Shown: in pieces, positions 32,140-40,662 of the stretch
Position numbering within the stretch: the stretch's first letter is position 1
Layout: each line of letters starts with the position of its first letter
From: Bacilli bacterium
GTDB taxonomy: Bacteria; Bacillota_I; Bacilli_A; RFN20; CAG-826
Assembly: GCA_024408335.1 (NCBI GenBank)
Contig: JAKSVB010000004.1
Coordinates: 1 to 64,000 of the forward strand
Reading direction: 5' to 3'
Length of the DNA: 64,000 nt
The notes under the pieces: model-generated
Told to the model about the DNA's origin: nothing
Seen by the model: the letters and a program-made list of their open reading frames with translations, nothing else
Databases searched by the model: none
Program-made: the position numbers and the translations under genes

Positions 32140-33023
32140 AAATCGAGAAATGGTTAAAAGAACATGAAGTCGATTTGAAAGGGAAGAACGTTCTTTTCGT
32201 TGGCTGGACTGGCTCAATTGGTTTTGAGGCTTTGAAGGTCTTAGCAAGTTGGAACGCCACTTTGTTTTTAGCGGCAAGAAACTTAGAGAAGGCCAATAAG
32301 AAGATCGAAGAGCTAAAGAAGGCGTGTCCTAACGTCACCGCTTACACATATCCTTTGGATTTGTCTTCTTTAGCAAGCGTCGATTCTTTTGTTGACGCTT
32401 TAAAGAAAGACGACCTTCATTTTGATGTCTTCATCAATAACGCGGGAGTGTTCCATCTAAATCCAAGAACTACAGTGGATGGATATGATGAGACCTTTGA
32501 AGTGAACACTTTGTCACATATATATCTTCTTAAGAAGATAATCCCTCTTCTTAATCTTAATGCAAGAGTGATATCCACCTCTTCCATGTCTTACAAATTC
32601 TATAAGGGGAACCTTAGTAACATCGCTTTAGAAAACATATCAAGCAAAATGAAGAAATACGCTTTAAGCAAACAAGAGATGCTTAACGCTTTTATGTTCA
32701 TGAAAGAAAACGCCGAAAGAAAAGATATCGAGATGGTTCTAATACATCCTGGCATCGTTCCTACAGAGTTATTCGAAAAGGGATATAGCAAATTCTTCAT
32801 GGCTATCATATTCCCTATCATGAAAGTCTTGTTCCATTCCCCTCGAAAGGCGATGCTAGGGATCTTGCTTGCCTTAAATGAAAACGTCTCATCTAACGAA
32901 TGGATTGCTCCTAGAGGCCTTCTTGAGGCATGGGGATACCCTAAGAAAGCGAAGATCAAAAAGAGCGTTCTCCTCCTTAATGAGAAAGTACATTCCTATA
33001 TCAACTCGCTTATACGAGAATGA
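32136..33023 (+). CDS. Short-chain dehydrogenase/reductase
   Basis: The product has 295 residues. The nucleotide-binding start is NVLFVGWTGSIGFEALKVL (TGxxxGx variant), followed by LFLAARN, DLSSLASVDSF, FINNAGVFHLNPRT (NNAG) and the catalytic ISTSSMSYK...YALSKQEML (Ser, Tyr-x-x-x-Lys). The Arg in AARN favours NADP(H). It resembles retinol-dehydrogenase-like SDRs. It is the last gene of the SnoaL_4-EFR1 operon and is closed by a terminator. Likely a hydroxyl/keto conversion on a lipid or sterol-like compound; that substrate class is a guess. Confidence 0.9.
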   Translation: MKIEKWLKEHEVDLKGKNVLFVGWTGSIGFEALKVLASWNATLFLAARNLEKANKKIEELKKACPNVTAYTYPLDLSSLASVDSFVDALKKDDLHFDVFINNAGVFHLNPRTTVDGYDETFEVNTLSHIYLLKKIIPLLNLNARVISTSSMSYKFYKGNLSNIALENISSKMKKYALSKQEMLNAFMFMKENAERKDIEMVLIHPGIVPTELFEKGYSKFFMAIIFPIMKVLFHSPRKAMLGILLALNENVSSNEWIAPRGLLEAWGYPKKAKIKKSVLLLNEKVHSYINSLIRE

Positions 33024-33027
33024 AAGA

Positions 33028-33051
33028 CCGCCATTAACGCATGGCGGTTTT
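33028..33051 (+). terminator. Terminator of the SnoaL_4-EFR1-SDR operon
   Basis: CCGCCAT-TAACGC-ATGGCGG followed by TTTTG. Confidence 0.88.
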
Positions 33052-33054
33052 GTC

Positions 33055-33600
33055 TTACTTTACAATTGTTTGGATTAGGTCAGGAGAAGCATTTAAAGTG
33101 AAGGCATATATCTCAAGTTTCTTAATTGATCTTATGACGTTTTCCTTGCTAGGAACCCTTAGAGTGAGCAAGTAAGTTTGATTTCCAGTTCCACCTTCAT
33201 ATCTATAGTCTCCGATAAGGTCAACTTGCTTTATGTCGACCATATGGAAATCAGAAAGAACAAAGGTCTTATCTTTAAAGTACTTATCTATTGTGATGAG
33301 AATATGGTCGTCAGCAAACGAATCATCTTTCTTGAGAACAAAAGGAACCTTTTCTTCAAGCACCGCATTATCTAGACGCTCTAAAGTGCCACTAGTCTTT
33401 TCAGCGTTCCATTCCGCTTCGGTCTTGATATATATGTAATTCTTACAGTATTCTTCATACTCGCTAAGAGGCTCATAGACGAGATTCATCAGAGATTCGT
33501 TAACCGCTTCTAAATTAACGCCTTTGGCATTGCAAGAAGAAGCGAAGCACATAAACATTGCTCCGATGAGAATTTTTAAGCTCGACAGTTTCTTAATCAT
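33055..33600 (-). CDS. Lipoprotein of unknown function
   Basis: The product has 181 residues from ATG 33600; starts at 33609 or 33612 are possible, since AAGG lies close to them. The signal MIKKLSSLKILIGAMFMCFASSC ends in the lipobox ASSC. The remainder (NAKGVNLEAVNESLMNLVYEPLSEYEEYC...) is mixed alpha/beta with no recognised motif. Single gene; the converging SDR terminator may serve both. Confidence 0.7.
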   Translation of the reverse strand: MIKKLSSLKILIGAMFMCFASSCNAKGVNLEAVNESLMNLVYEPLSEYEEYCKNYIYIKTEAEWNAEKTSGTLERLDNAVLEEKVPFVLKKDDSFADDHILITIDKYFKDKTFVLSDFHMVDIKQVDLIGDYRYEGGTGNQTYLLTLRVPSKENVIRSIKKLEIYAFTLNASPDLIQTIVK

Positions 33601-33830
33601 GTTGATCATCACCTTCTTTTAAGTTTAACACAATCATAAATGCGCGTAAGTGCTGCGCTCATCAGGACTTCTCCGCAAAACATATTAAACATATCAAAGC
33701 CCTTTTTTGTGTTGTTATATTAACTTTATTATATTCACTCCCAATATAAAACTACAATAGATTCAGTCTCTTTCATGAATGCTCGAAGTCACAAATGGTC
33801 AAAGATGTCAGGCTTCGTTCATTATATTTA

Positions 33831-33855
33831 AAAAGCCTCACCCTAATGATGAGGC
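33831..33855 (-). terminator. Terminator of the membrane GGDEF gene
   Basis: On the minus strand GCCTCA-TCATTAGGG-TGAGGC followed by TTTTTAA. Confidence 0.8.
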
Positions 33856-33862
33856 CTTATTC

Positions 33863-34966
33863 CTATCTGCCTTTGATATTGTATTTTTCTTTGACTTCTT
33901 TTTTATTGACGTACATGTCTCTATCAGCGCGTTGATACGTTTCGTTATACGTTTCCCCAGGTTTGTGTCTTGCTACGCCTCTAGCGACGGAAAGAAGAAG
34001 ATCCACTCCTTCGTACGAGACTGGGCAATACTCGAGATTGTCGTCAACTTTCTTAACGAGCTCATCGAGTTCCTTATACTGTGAGATGACGACTACGACG
34101 AATTCATCTCCCCCAGTATGGAAAAGCGCTGATTTTGTGAAGATTCCTGGGAGGCGTCTTCCTACTTCTGAAACTAAGAACGCGCCATATCTATGACCAT
34201 AGGTATCGTCTGTTGCTTTTAAGCCATTAAGGTCAAAGACCATGACCGCGTATTCAAGCTTAGGCGAATGAATCTTTGCAAGGTCATCAAGGAATGTGTA
34301 ATAGGAATTCTCATTTCCGAGTCCCGTTAAGACATCGATCTTTGAGAGCCTAGTGAGTTCTTTTTTGTTCTTCTCTTCACTCGCTGTGACCATATAGTTA
34401 CGGAAAGCGACAAGAAGAGACATGATGACGAAGACCGTGATGTTGATGTAGTCAGCCGCAACAAGGACATGGGTGTTTCCAAGAACGAAATCGAGAGTGA
34501 TTAGAGCCGCGCTTGAAACGAACGTAAGAGGGATGAAGAAGAAAGGGTTAACAGGAACGATGCTTGCTAAGACAACAAGGACCGTAAGATAGATGATTGG
34601 GTATCCATGTCCAAGCATATCCATGCTAGACATGACAACAGCCCAAGCAAGAAGAATGAATGAATAAATATTAATGACGTAATTGAGGGATTTCCTGCTT
34701 TGTTCTTTCTTTAAGCCAACGATTAGGAAAGCGGAAACTAGCGATGAAGAAACTAGAAGAACGATATAGCAAATGAAGTACGTGATATGTTTTGGATTGG
34801 TAAAATTGAATACAAAGAGGCCTCTAATGGCCATGATGATTTCAAAAAGGGCAATTACAAGAGTGACTGCGATATAGATCTTCCTGTATCTCTTAATATA
34901 GGACGCAGAAATCTCAGCACTGTTGATGAAGCTTTTGTAATAGGTTTTTCCACTACTTTTAGCCAT
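33863..34966 (-). CDS. Membrane diguanylate cyclase
   Basis: The product has 367 residues. About six transmembrane segments cover residues 25-200 (IYIAVTLVIALFEIIMAI, HITYFICYIVLLVSSSLVSAFLIV and others), a probable signal-sensing part. The GGDEF domain occupies about 210-360: LSKIDVLTGLGNENSYYTFLDD, VMVFDLNGLKATDDTYGHRYGAFLV and the intact FHTGGDEF. His-Thr replaces the usual R-x before GGDEF, and no RxxD inhibitory site precedes it. It should make c-di-GMP from two GTP. Strong ribosome binding site AAGGAGGG. It is one of two GGDEF proteins in the window; no c-di-GMP phosphodiesterase is seen. Confidence 0.92.
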   Translation of the reverse strand: MAKSSGKTYYKSFINSAEISASYIKRYRKIYIAVTLVIALFEIIMAIRGLFVFNFTNPKHITYFICYIVLLVSSSLVSAFLIVGLKKEQSRKSLNYVINIYSFILLAWAVVMSSMDMLGHGYPIIYLTVLVVLASIVPVNPFFFIPLTFVSSAALITLDFVLGNTHVLVAADYINITVFVIMSLLVAFRNYMVTASEEKNKKELTRLSKIDVLTGLGNENSYYTFLDDLAKIHSPKLEYAVMVFDLNGLKATDDTYGHRYGAFLVSEVGRRLPGIFTKSALFHTGGDEFVVVVISQYKELDELVKKVDDNLEYCPVSYEGVDLLLSVARGVARHKPGETYNETYQRADRDMYVNKKEVKEKYNIKGR

Positions 34967-35051
34967 ATATTACCCTCCTTTTTCATTCTAATGAATTTTT
35001 TACTTTTAGCAAAGAAAACAAGGGGTGTTTTAGCCTTTCTTTCCCAAAAAC

Positions 35052-35078
35052 AAGAAAAACCCTAGTTTTACCTAGGGT
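35052..35078 (-). terminator. Terminator of the aquaporin gene
   Basis: On the minus strand ACCCTAG-GTAAAA-CTAGGGT followed by TTTTTCTT. Confidence 0.9.
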
Positions 35079-35101
35079 CAAAAGAGATTTTTCTTTAGAA
35101 A

Positions 35102-35791
35102 TTATTTCTCTTCTTTGTGAAGGAACTTGAAGAGGAATGCAGCACAGAGAGCGCCGACCATTGGAGCAACGAGGAAGACCCAAACTTGAGCTAATGGTGT
35201 AGCGTTGCCATTGAAGATGAGTGCGCCGAATGCGGTTGCAAGGCTTCTTGCTGGGTTGACTGATGTGCCAGTGAAGCAGATGCCGATAAGGTGAACAAGG
35301 GTAAGGGTTAAGCCAATGATGAGGCCAGCCTTTTTACCAGCGGTGTTCTTTTCTGCGGTGACGTTAAGGATAACGTAGACGAAGATGCAGGTAAGGATGA
35401 CTTCAACGAGGATAGCGCCGATATAACCACCGACTCCACCTGCTGGAAGGACTGCGTTACATGCGTCGCCAAGAAGGGTGCTTCCGCCCATCTTAGCAAG
35501 ACCGAAGAGAGCGACTGCGCCGACGAATCCGCCAACGACTTGAGCAGCGACATAGACACCGAATTCTTTGAGTGTCATTCTCTTTGTTAAGAGGCAGCCA
35601 AGAGAAACAGCTGGGTTGATGTGGCAGCCTGAAATTCTGCCAACTGAATATGCCATCGCAACGATGACAAGACCAAAGGCGAGTGATGTTGCAACGAGAT
35701 CACCTTTAGTAAATGCGGCAACGCCGCATGCAGCAAACACGAGAACGAATGTTCCAATGAATTCTGCAATTGCTTGTTTTAATAATTTCAT
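35102..35791 (-). CDS. Aquaporin / MIP family channel
   Basis: The product has 229 residues with six transmembrane segments and both NPA boxes: RISGCHINPAVSLGCLL and GTSVNPARSLATAF. The first helix LKQAIAEFIGTFVLVFAACG carries the conserved AEFxGTF. The selectivity-filter His (GICFTGTS region) and Arg after the second NPA favour an AqpZ-like water channel over a glycerol facilitator, but this is not certain. Single-gene unit with terminator; upstream lies an MscS operon, so the neighbourhood deals with osmotic balance. Confidence 0.92.
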   Translation of the reverse strand: MKLLKQAIAEFIGTFVLVFAACGVAAFTKGDLVATSLAFGLVIVAMAYSVGRISGCHINPAVSLGCLLTKRMTLKEFGVYVAAQVVGGFVGAVALFGLAKMGGSTLLGDACNAVLPAGGVGGYIGAILVEVILTCIFVYVILNVTAEKNTAGKKAGLIIGLTLTLVHLIGICFTGTSVNPARSLATAFGALIFNGNATPLAQVWVFLVAPMVGALCAAFLFKFLHKEEK

Positions 35792-35849
35792 CTGATTTTC
35801 TCCTATTATTAAAAACTTTTATGTTAGACACCTTGCAGGTGAAATAACC

Positions 35850-36866
35850 TTATTGTTCTTCTGCTTCAACGTGAGCAGAGAGGACCTTTTGTTCCTTGAC
35901 GAACTTTTGGGACTTTTGTTGTTCGCCTTTTGTAGCGACTGCTTGTTCTTCGTTTTCGTCACGGTAGCTGATAACCATTTGGTTGAATGGAATGTTGATG
36001 CCGTGTTTGTCGAAGAGGATCTTGACGGCTCTATTAAGATCTCTTTCAAGTTGGAATTTGTCGTCTTCCTTACATTTTGCGACGACTCTAATCACAACTG
36101 CTGAATCGCCGAGTTCAGCAACACCTTTGTAGAATGGGCCTTCGACGATTGAAGGGATGTTCTTCTTGATTTCTTCGAAGTTGTCACTAAGGACTGCTTC
36201 GACCTTTTCAAGAGATTCATTGTATTCGATACCGACATCGCAGACAGCGATTGAGAGTTCGCGGGTGTTGTTGATAATGTTGGAGATTGAAGAGTTATTG
36301 ACGATGTTGATGTTACCAACGCTGTCGATGATCTTGGTTCTTCTTAAACCAATAGAGACGACTGTGCCTCTCCAGCCATTGACGACAACGACATCACCGA
36401 CTTTGATATCGCCTTCGAAAAGCATGAAGATACCTGCAACGACATCGCTAACGAGAGTTTGGCAACCAAGACCAATGACAAGAGTGAGGACTCCAGCACC
36501 GGTGACAAGGGTTGTTGTATCGACGCCCCATGATGATAAGGCAAGAAGGATAGCCGCGATGACGGCGACGTACTTAAGAGCGCTGCCGATAAGGAGTGTG
36601 CCTGTCTTAACGGTATTGTCTTTGACTTTTTGCCCAAGGAAGAGGACAAGTGATGATGCTTGGATGATAAGATAGGCCAAGGCAATCACAAAGACTGTTT
36701 TGAGAAGTTTGACTACGAGATCGCCTGCTACTTCTTCAGCATAGAGGTTGAAGAAGACTGAATCAGCAGGGAAGATGGATTCACGAAGAAGTACGACGAC
36801 GACTACTCCGAGAAACAAAGCGCATAACACGTAGTTGATGATGGCTTTTACACTTAATTTTTTCAT
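35850..36866 (-). CDS. MscS family mechanosensitive channel
   Basis: The product has 338 residues. Three transmembrane segments (INYVLCALFLGVVVVVLL, VKLLKTVFVIALAYLIIQASSLVLFL, ALKYVAVIAAILLAL) precede the pore helix TTLVTGAGVLTLVIGLGCQTLVSDVVAGIFMLFEG and the beta-domain VGDVVVVNGWRGTVVSIGLRRTKI. The C-terminal 50 residues (DENEEQAVATKGEQQKSQ...) are a charged extension. It is the last gene of an operon with two surface proteins and is translated from ATG 36866 with ribosome binding site AAAGGAGAA. Confidence 0.92.
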   Translation of the reverse strand: MKKLSVKAIINYVLCALFLGVVVVVLLRESIFPADSVFFNLYAEEVAGDLVVKLLKTVFVIALAYLIIQASSLVLFLGQKVKDNTVKTGTLLIGSALKYVAVIAAILLALSSWGVDTTTLVTGAGVLTLVIGLGCQTLVSDVVAGIFMLFEGDIKVGDVVVVNGWRGTVVSIGLRRTKIIDSVGNINIVNNSSISNIINNTRELSIAVCDVGIEYNESLEKVEAVLSDNFEEIKKNIPSIVEGPFYKGVAELGDSAVVIRVVAKCKEDDKFQLERDLNRAVKILFDKHGINIPFNQMVISYRDENEEQAVATKGEQQKSQKFVKEQKVLSAHVEAEEQ

Positions 36867-36877
36867 GCGTTTCTCCT

Positions 36878-37732
36878 TTAGAAAGTTACATTATATGTTA
36901 GTGGTTCAACACTAGAACCATTAGCATCGTATTTGATTTCAAGCGTGCCTTTCATGCCGCTAAGATCAGCGACATAGATCCTTTGTTCGGCGTGAAGATC
37001 ATCTTCGAAGGTGCAATAACTAACGTTACCGCTGGCATCTCTAATTGACGCTTGGAAATTAGAGAAGAGTCCGAAGTCGTCGACGAAGTTCATTTTGAAG
37101 TAATAGTATCCGTCAACGCCGCAGTTGCACCACATATCGACATCGGTGAAGGTTGATGTGACTTCTTCGATTTTTACGACATAGCTATCGAAGGCTCTTT
37201 CAACATCGAGTCCCACCATGCCTTTGAGGGTGAAGCGGTATTCGACTTTCTTGTCTCCACTATCGAGTTTCTCTTTGACGTAATCCATATCGACAGCGAA
37301 GTCGCCTTCGACTTTGCCATCGCTATCTTCATCGGTGATGGAGATGAGCTCGATTTGTTTGCCATCGAGTTCGACATAGGTTGTGAGTTTCTCTTTTTCT
37401 GTCATGCCGTCGACATTAATGACATAGTGGATATTGCCATCTTGATATATGACATCTTCAAATGAAGCGCTCATACTCACATTAAGAAGGCCAGTGACGC
37501 CAACTACAGCAGCAGCGACCACTGTTACTAAGGAACCTGTCATCAAAGAAAGGATGTTTCTTCTTTTTGATTCTTGAGTCTCTTCGTGATTTGAATCATC
37601 GCTTACTTCGTTTTCACGGCTAACTTCGTTAATTACTTGGTTCTCGCTGGCAGCGATGTTTTCTTGTTGGACGATTGACTCATTATAGGAATTGGATTCA
37701 CTTTGGTTTTGATTTCTCATTTCATCTGCCAT
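36878..37732 (-). CDS. Single-span membrane protein with extracellular beta domain
   Basis: The product has 284 residues. Residues 1-60 are polar and rich in Asn, Gln and Glu (cytoplasmic). One transmembrane helix lies at about 62-86 (ILSLMTGSLVTVVAAAVVGVTGLL). The rest (about 90-284) is a beta-strand-rich extracellular part, possibly two Ig-like domains (HYVINVDGMTEKEKLTTYVELDGK; VDGYYYFKMNFVDDFGLFSNFQASIRDASGNV). No family name can be given. Its ATG overlaps the stop of the upstream surface-protein gene (TAATG), and the MscS gene follows 11 bp later. Confidence 0.75.
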   Translation of the reverse strand: MADEMRNQNQSESNSYNESIVQQENIAASENQVINEVSRENEVSDDSNHEETQESKRRNILSLMTGSLVTVVAAAVVGVTGLLNVSMSASFEDVIYQDGNIHYVINVDGMTEKEKLTTYVELDGKQIELISITDEDSDGKVEGDFAVDMDYVKEKLDSGDKKVEYRFTLKGMVGLDVERAFDSYVVKIEEVTSTFTDVDMWCNCGVDGYYYFKMNFVDDFGLFSNFQASIRDASGNVSYCTFEDDLHAEQRIYVADLSGMKGTLEIKYDANGSSVEPLTYNVTF

Positions 37733-40308
37733 TAGTGGTTCACCTTCTTTCTACGAATCGAAGTGACGATTAAGGTTATCGCGACTCCTAGAACTACTGT
37801 TCCAATGATTCCAAGAACGATTCCATCGGATGAGGTAAATGTCATTTGAGCGGCACTCTTCCTTCCGATCGTTCCTTCTTTTTCGATTGCTGAATCACTT
37901 ACTTCTTGGAGGGTGATTCCATAAGCGTTATCTTCGTTTAAGCAATAGCTTCTGAATATTTCTCTGTATACTGGTTCAAATGAATCGACGTCACTTGATA
38001 TTTCCATTAATGCAGCGTATTCAGCGTCTCCGATTATTCCATCCTTATACTTGTTAGCGATGACGGTTCTAAATTTCTGTCTCATCACCTCGAAGATGAT
38101 GACCTCGAATGATTCGTTATCGGTAACGAGTTCTTTTTGGGCGTTATATTCCCTTTCGAAATCGCTTCTTGCGGTTCCGCTTAAGGATTTGACGTTTTCG
38201 TTATATGTCTTTTCAAGGCTAGCGAGAACGTTTTGTTGGAGGTTCGCCATTATCGCGGTGTATGCCGCTTCAACGAATTCGTTGTCTGCCGCTTCTTTAT
38301 CGAAGTCTCTGAATGAGCTTACTGATACTGCGGTGATGTAACGGTTGACTTCGCCTTTGAGTCTTTCGCCAGAGCAGTTACGAAGATATAGGGCCGCACT
38401 ACTCATGTTATTGACGGATTCGTTAACGAATGCATCAGCTTTCTTATAGATGTCGACTGAGAGATCGTAATCGATGCCACCGTTTTGGCTTCCAACGGCT
38501 CTACGAAGTTCTCTATGGTCAGGGACTTCTTTTCCAAGGATCTCTGCCATGACTCTTTCATAGAAGCTTCCGACGACGCTTGCCATATCGATTCCCGAAT
38601 CTTCAGGGATGAGTTCATTGATGACTGCAGCCTCTTCTTTTGCTTCTTCTTTGTGAGAGGCGATGACGACTGCTTTTTCAGTGACGGTTTGAAGAATCTC
38701 AACCATCTCTTCGTATTTTTCTTCGGAGACGGTGTCTTTTAATTCTTCGAGTTCTTTTTGGGCTTCGGAGACTGTATCAGAGATATCGGCAAGGACTTCG
38801 ACATCAATCTTTTCTATAGCCTCGACAATTTCTTCGCTTGGTCCTTCTTCGCTAGTTGAGCCACCCATAAGAATGCTTTCGATGTTTTCGGAGATGATTT
38901 CCTTAACCTCTTCGCTGCTTTCTTCGTTAATGACGATCATTGGAATGACTTCGCCCCTACCGATGACTTTGTTACAGTCGGTACAAAGGATGTCACCCTC
39001 ATAACCATCTGATGATGTTGTTGGGTTGACACGGTTAATGAAAACCGTATGTTCATGGTTTGGTGCGGTACCTTGATGGGTATCGACGTATGAATCGCCA
39101 CAAACATCACAAACGTATGTTGTATATGCGTCATCATCACATACTGGACCTTGGTATGTTCCGACATAGTGGTGATTGAAGTCTTCGTCTTCTTCTACTC
39201 TTTGATGAGAACAGGCGGTACAGGTATATGTGGTATAGCCGACTTCGCTTTGAGTGTGAGGAGTGTATACCCCAGCGTCATAGTCGTGTCCAAGAGGATC
39301 GACGTAATCGTCTACGTATGAATGGCCGCAGGTGACACAGGTGTATGTTGTGTATCCTCTTTCGGTACAGGTTGGGTCAGTTACGACGGATGCATAATCA
39401 TGTCCTGATGGTTCAAGACGGCTATCAACTAAGACATCACCACATCTTTCACAAGTATGGGTGGTGTATCCTTCTTCGGTACAGGTAGGATCGGTGACCA
39501 CATCAGTGAAGTCGTGTCCAAGAGGATCGACTTTGTTATCGGCATATGAAGCGCCGCAAGAAGAACAAACGTGGCTATCGTATCCTTCTTCGGTGCAGGT
39601 TGGTTCAATGGTTTCTGTTTGATATGTGTGTCCATTAGAACGGACGACAGTGTCTCTATATGAATCGCCACATGAACATGTATGGAGGGTGTATCCATCT
39701 GAAAGACATGTTGGAGCGACAACTGTTGATGTATAGCTATGAGTATGAGGAGTTGAAGATCCTTCAATCGTATATGATCTTGTTGTTATGGCGGCGGATA
39801 TGATGGTCGATGATGATTCGGTTGCATCATAGAAGGTCATGTTTGTGATAGCGTAGCTTTGAAGGGCTGTTTCGGATTTAGAGCCAAGCACAAGGGTTGA
39901 ACCAGGCGTCATTATGATATTGACGGTTAAGGTTGATGTGCTGTTTTTGAAAGCACCGTGGTTACCGCCGGTGACGGAATTGCTTCCATAGATGAAGAAG
40001 TTGACTGTGCCATCTCCCTTAAGGTCAAAAGCGCCTGCCCAGGTTCCTGCTGTGTATGAATAGTCAGAAATCTTGACGTTGACTGTGTTGCCATTAGAGA
40101 TAGTGACACTAGGTTGGTTTGATACGGTGCCAGTAAAGGTGTAATCAAAACTGCTTGGAGCTGTTGGAGCGTTCATCCTCTCGCTATAAACAACAATAGG
40201 TTTTGCGACGCTAGTGATGTTTGTGACGAAAGCAAGCCCAGAAAGAGAGGCCCCTAAGGCAAGCAATGCTACGCCCTTATTTAATTTCTTGTTTGTTTTT
40301 CTCTTCAT
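37732..40308 (-). CDS. Large cell-surface protein with CxxC repeats
   Basis: The product has 858 residues. A signal peptide (KGVALLALGASLSGLAFVTNITSVA) is followed by a beta-helix-like domain at about 45-190 (VTISNGNTVNVKISDYS, LTVNIIMTPGSTLVLGS), then seven repeats of about 39 residues at about 195-460: GHxY/F..VVxPTCTxxGYTTHTCxxCGxSYxD. These CxxC repeats are frequent in large Firmicutes surface proteins. Residues about 480-820 are helical. The C-terminal helix (GIVLGIIGTVVLGVAITLIVTSI) plus RRKKVNH anchors it in the membrane. It starts an operon with the 284-residue protein and MscS. Confidence 0.82.
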   Translation of the reverse strand: MKRKTNKKLNKGVALLALGASLSGLAFVTNITSVAKPIVVYSERMNAPTAPSSFDYTFTGTVSNQPSVTISNGNTVNVKISDYSYTAGTWAGAFDLKGDGTVNFFIYGSNSVTGGNHGAFKNSTSTLTVNIIMTPGSTLVLGSKSETALQSYAITNMTFYDATESSSTIISAAITTRSYTIEGSSTPHTHSYTSTVVAPTCLSDGYTLHTCSCGDSYRDTVVRSNGHTYQTETIEPTCTEEGYDSHVCSSCGASYADNKVDPLGHDFTDVVTDPTCTEEGYTTHTCERCGDVLVDSRLEPSGHDYASVVTDPTCTERGYTTYTCVTCGHSYVDDYVDPLGHDYDAGVYTPHTQSEVGYTTYTCTACSHQRVEEDEDFNHHYVGTYQGPVCDDDAYTTYVCDVCGDSYVDTHQGTAPNHEHTVFINRVNPTTSSDGYEGDILCTDCNKVIGRGEVIPMIVINEESSEEVKEIISENIESILMGGSTSEEGPSEEIVEAIEKIDVEVLADISDTVSEAQKELEELKDTVSEEKYEEMVEILQTVTEKAVVIASHKEEAKEEAAVINELIPEDSGIDMASVVGSFYERVMAEILGKEVPDHRELRRAVGSQNGGIDYDLSVDIYKKADAFVNESVNNMSSAALYLRNCSGERLKGEVNRYITAVSVSSFRDFDKEAADNEFVEAAYTAIMANLQQNVLASLEKTYNENVKSLSGTARSDFEREYNAQKELVTDNESFEVIIFEVMRQKFRTVIANKYKDGIIGDAEYAALMEISSDVDSFEPVYREIFRSYCLNEDNAYGITLQEVSDSAIEKEGTIGRKSAAQMTFTSSDGIVLGIIGTVVLGVAITLIVTSIRRKKVNH

Positions 40309-40662
40309 AACGTTTCTCGGTGTCTTATCTTGTTTGTGTTTTCGCTAACAACTTTCATATCTTACAACTCGTAACCGTAAACAAAGCGTAAGTAATGGCG
40401 AAGTACAAGACCGGCCGAGTTAGATTATAGCGAGGAGTGTCAATTAAGCAAAATGAGCCAAAAAACGCTACAAAAATTGTATCTTTTGAATATTCTCTAG
40501 TAGCCATCGAAGCTTTGTTTCAATTTGTTAAAATCATCAAGCGTGAAAGAAGCGTTAAGACCCCTTCTTTTTTAATAAGAAGATTAACTGATAATTGATG
40601 ATTTTGACTATTGCTAAGGCATTTGTTCATATATCGCCACAAGTTGTGGCATAATACCTTTC
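40309..40662. other. Divergent intergenic region before the surface operon and rdgB
   Basis: It carries the leaders of the minus-strand surface operon and plus-strand rdgB. A CTTCTT-N7-AAGAAG hairpin lies near 40563-40581. A perfect 15-bp palindrome sits at 40636-40650 (separate entry). No gene seen. Confidence 0.5.
40636..40655 (+). promoter_or_regulatory. rdgB promoter region with perfect palindrome
   Basis: GCCACAA-G-TTGTGGC (40636-40650) is a perfect 15-bp palindrome directly overlapping a -10 box CATAAT (40650-40655), which ends 7 nt before the rdgB ATG. The one-base centre excludes an RNA hairpin and points to a protein site. No good -35 is seen. Confidence 0.55.
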
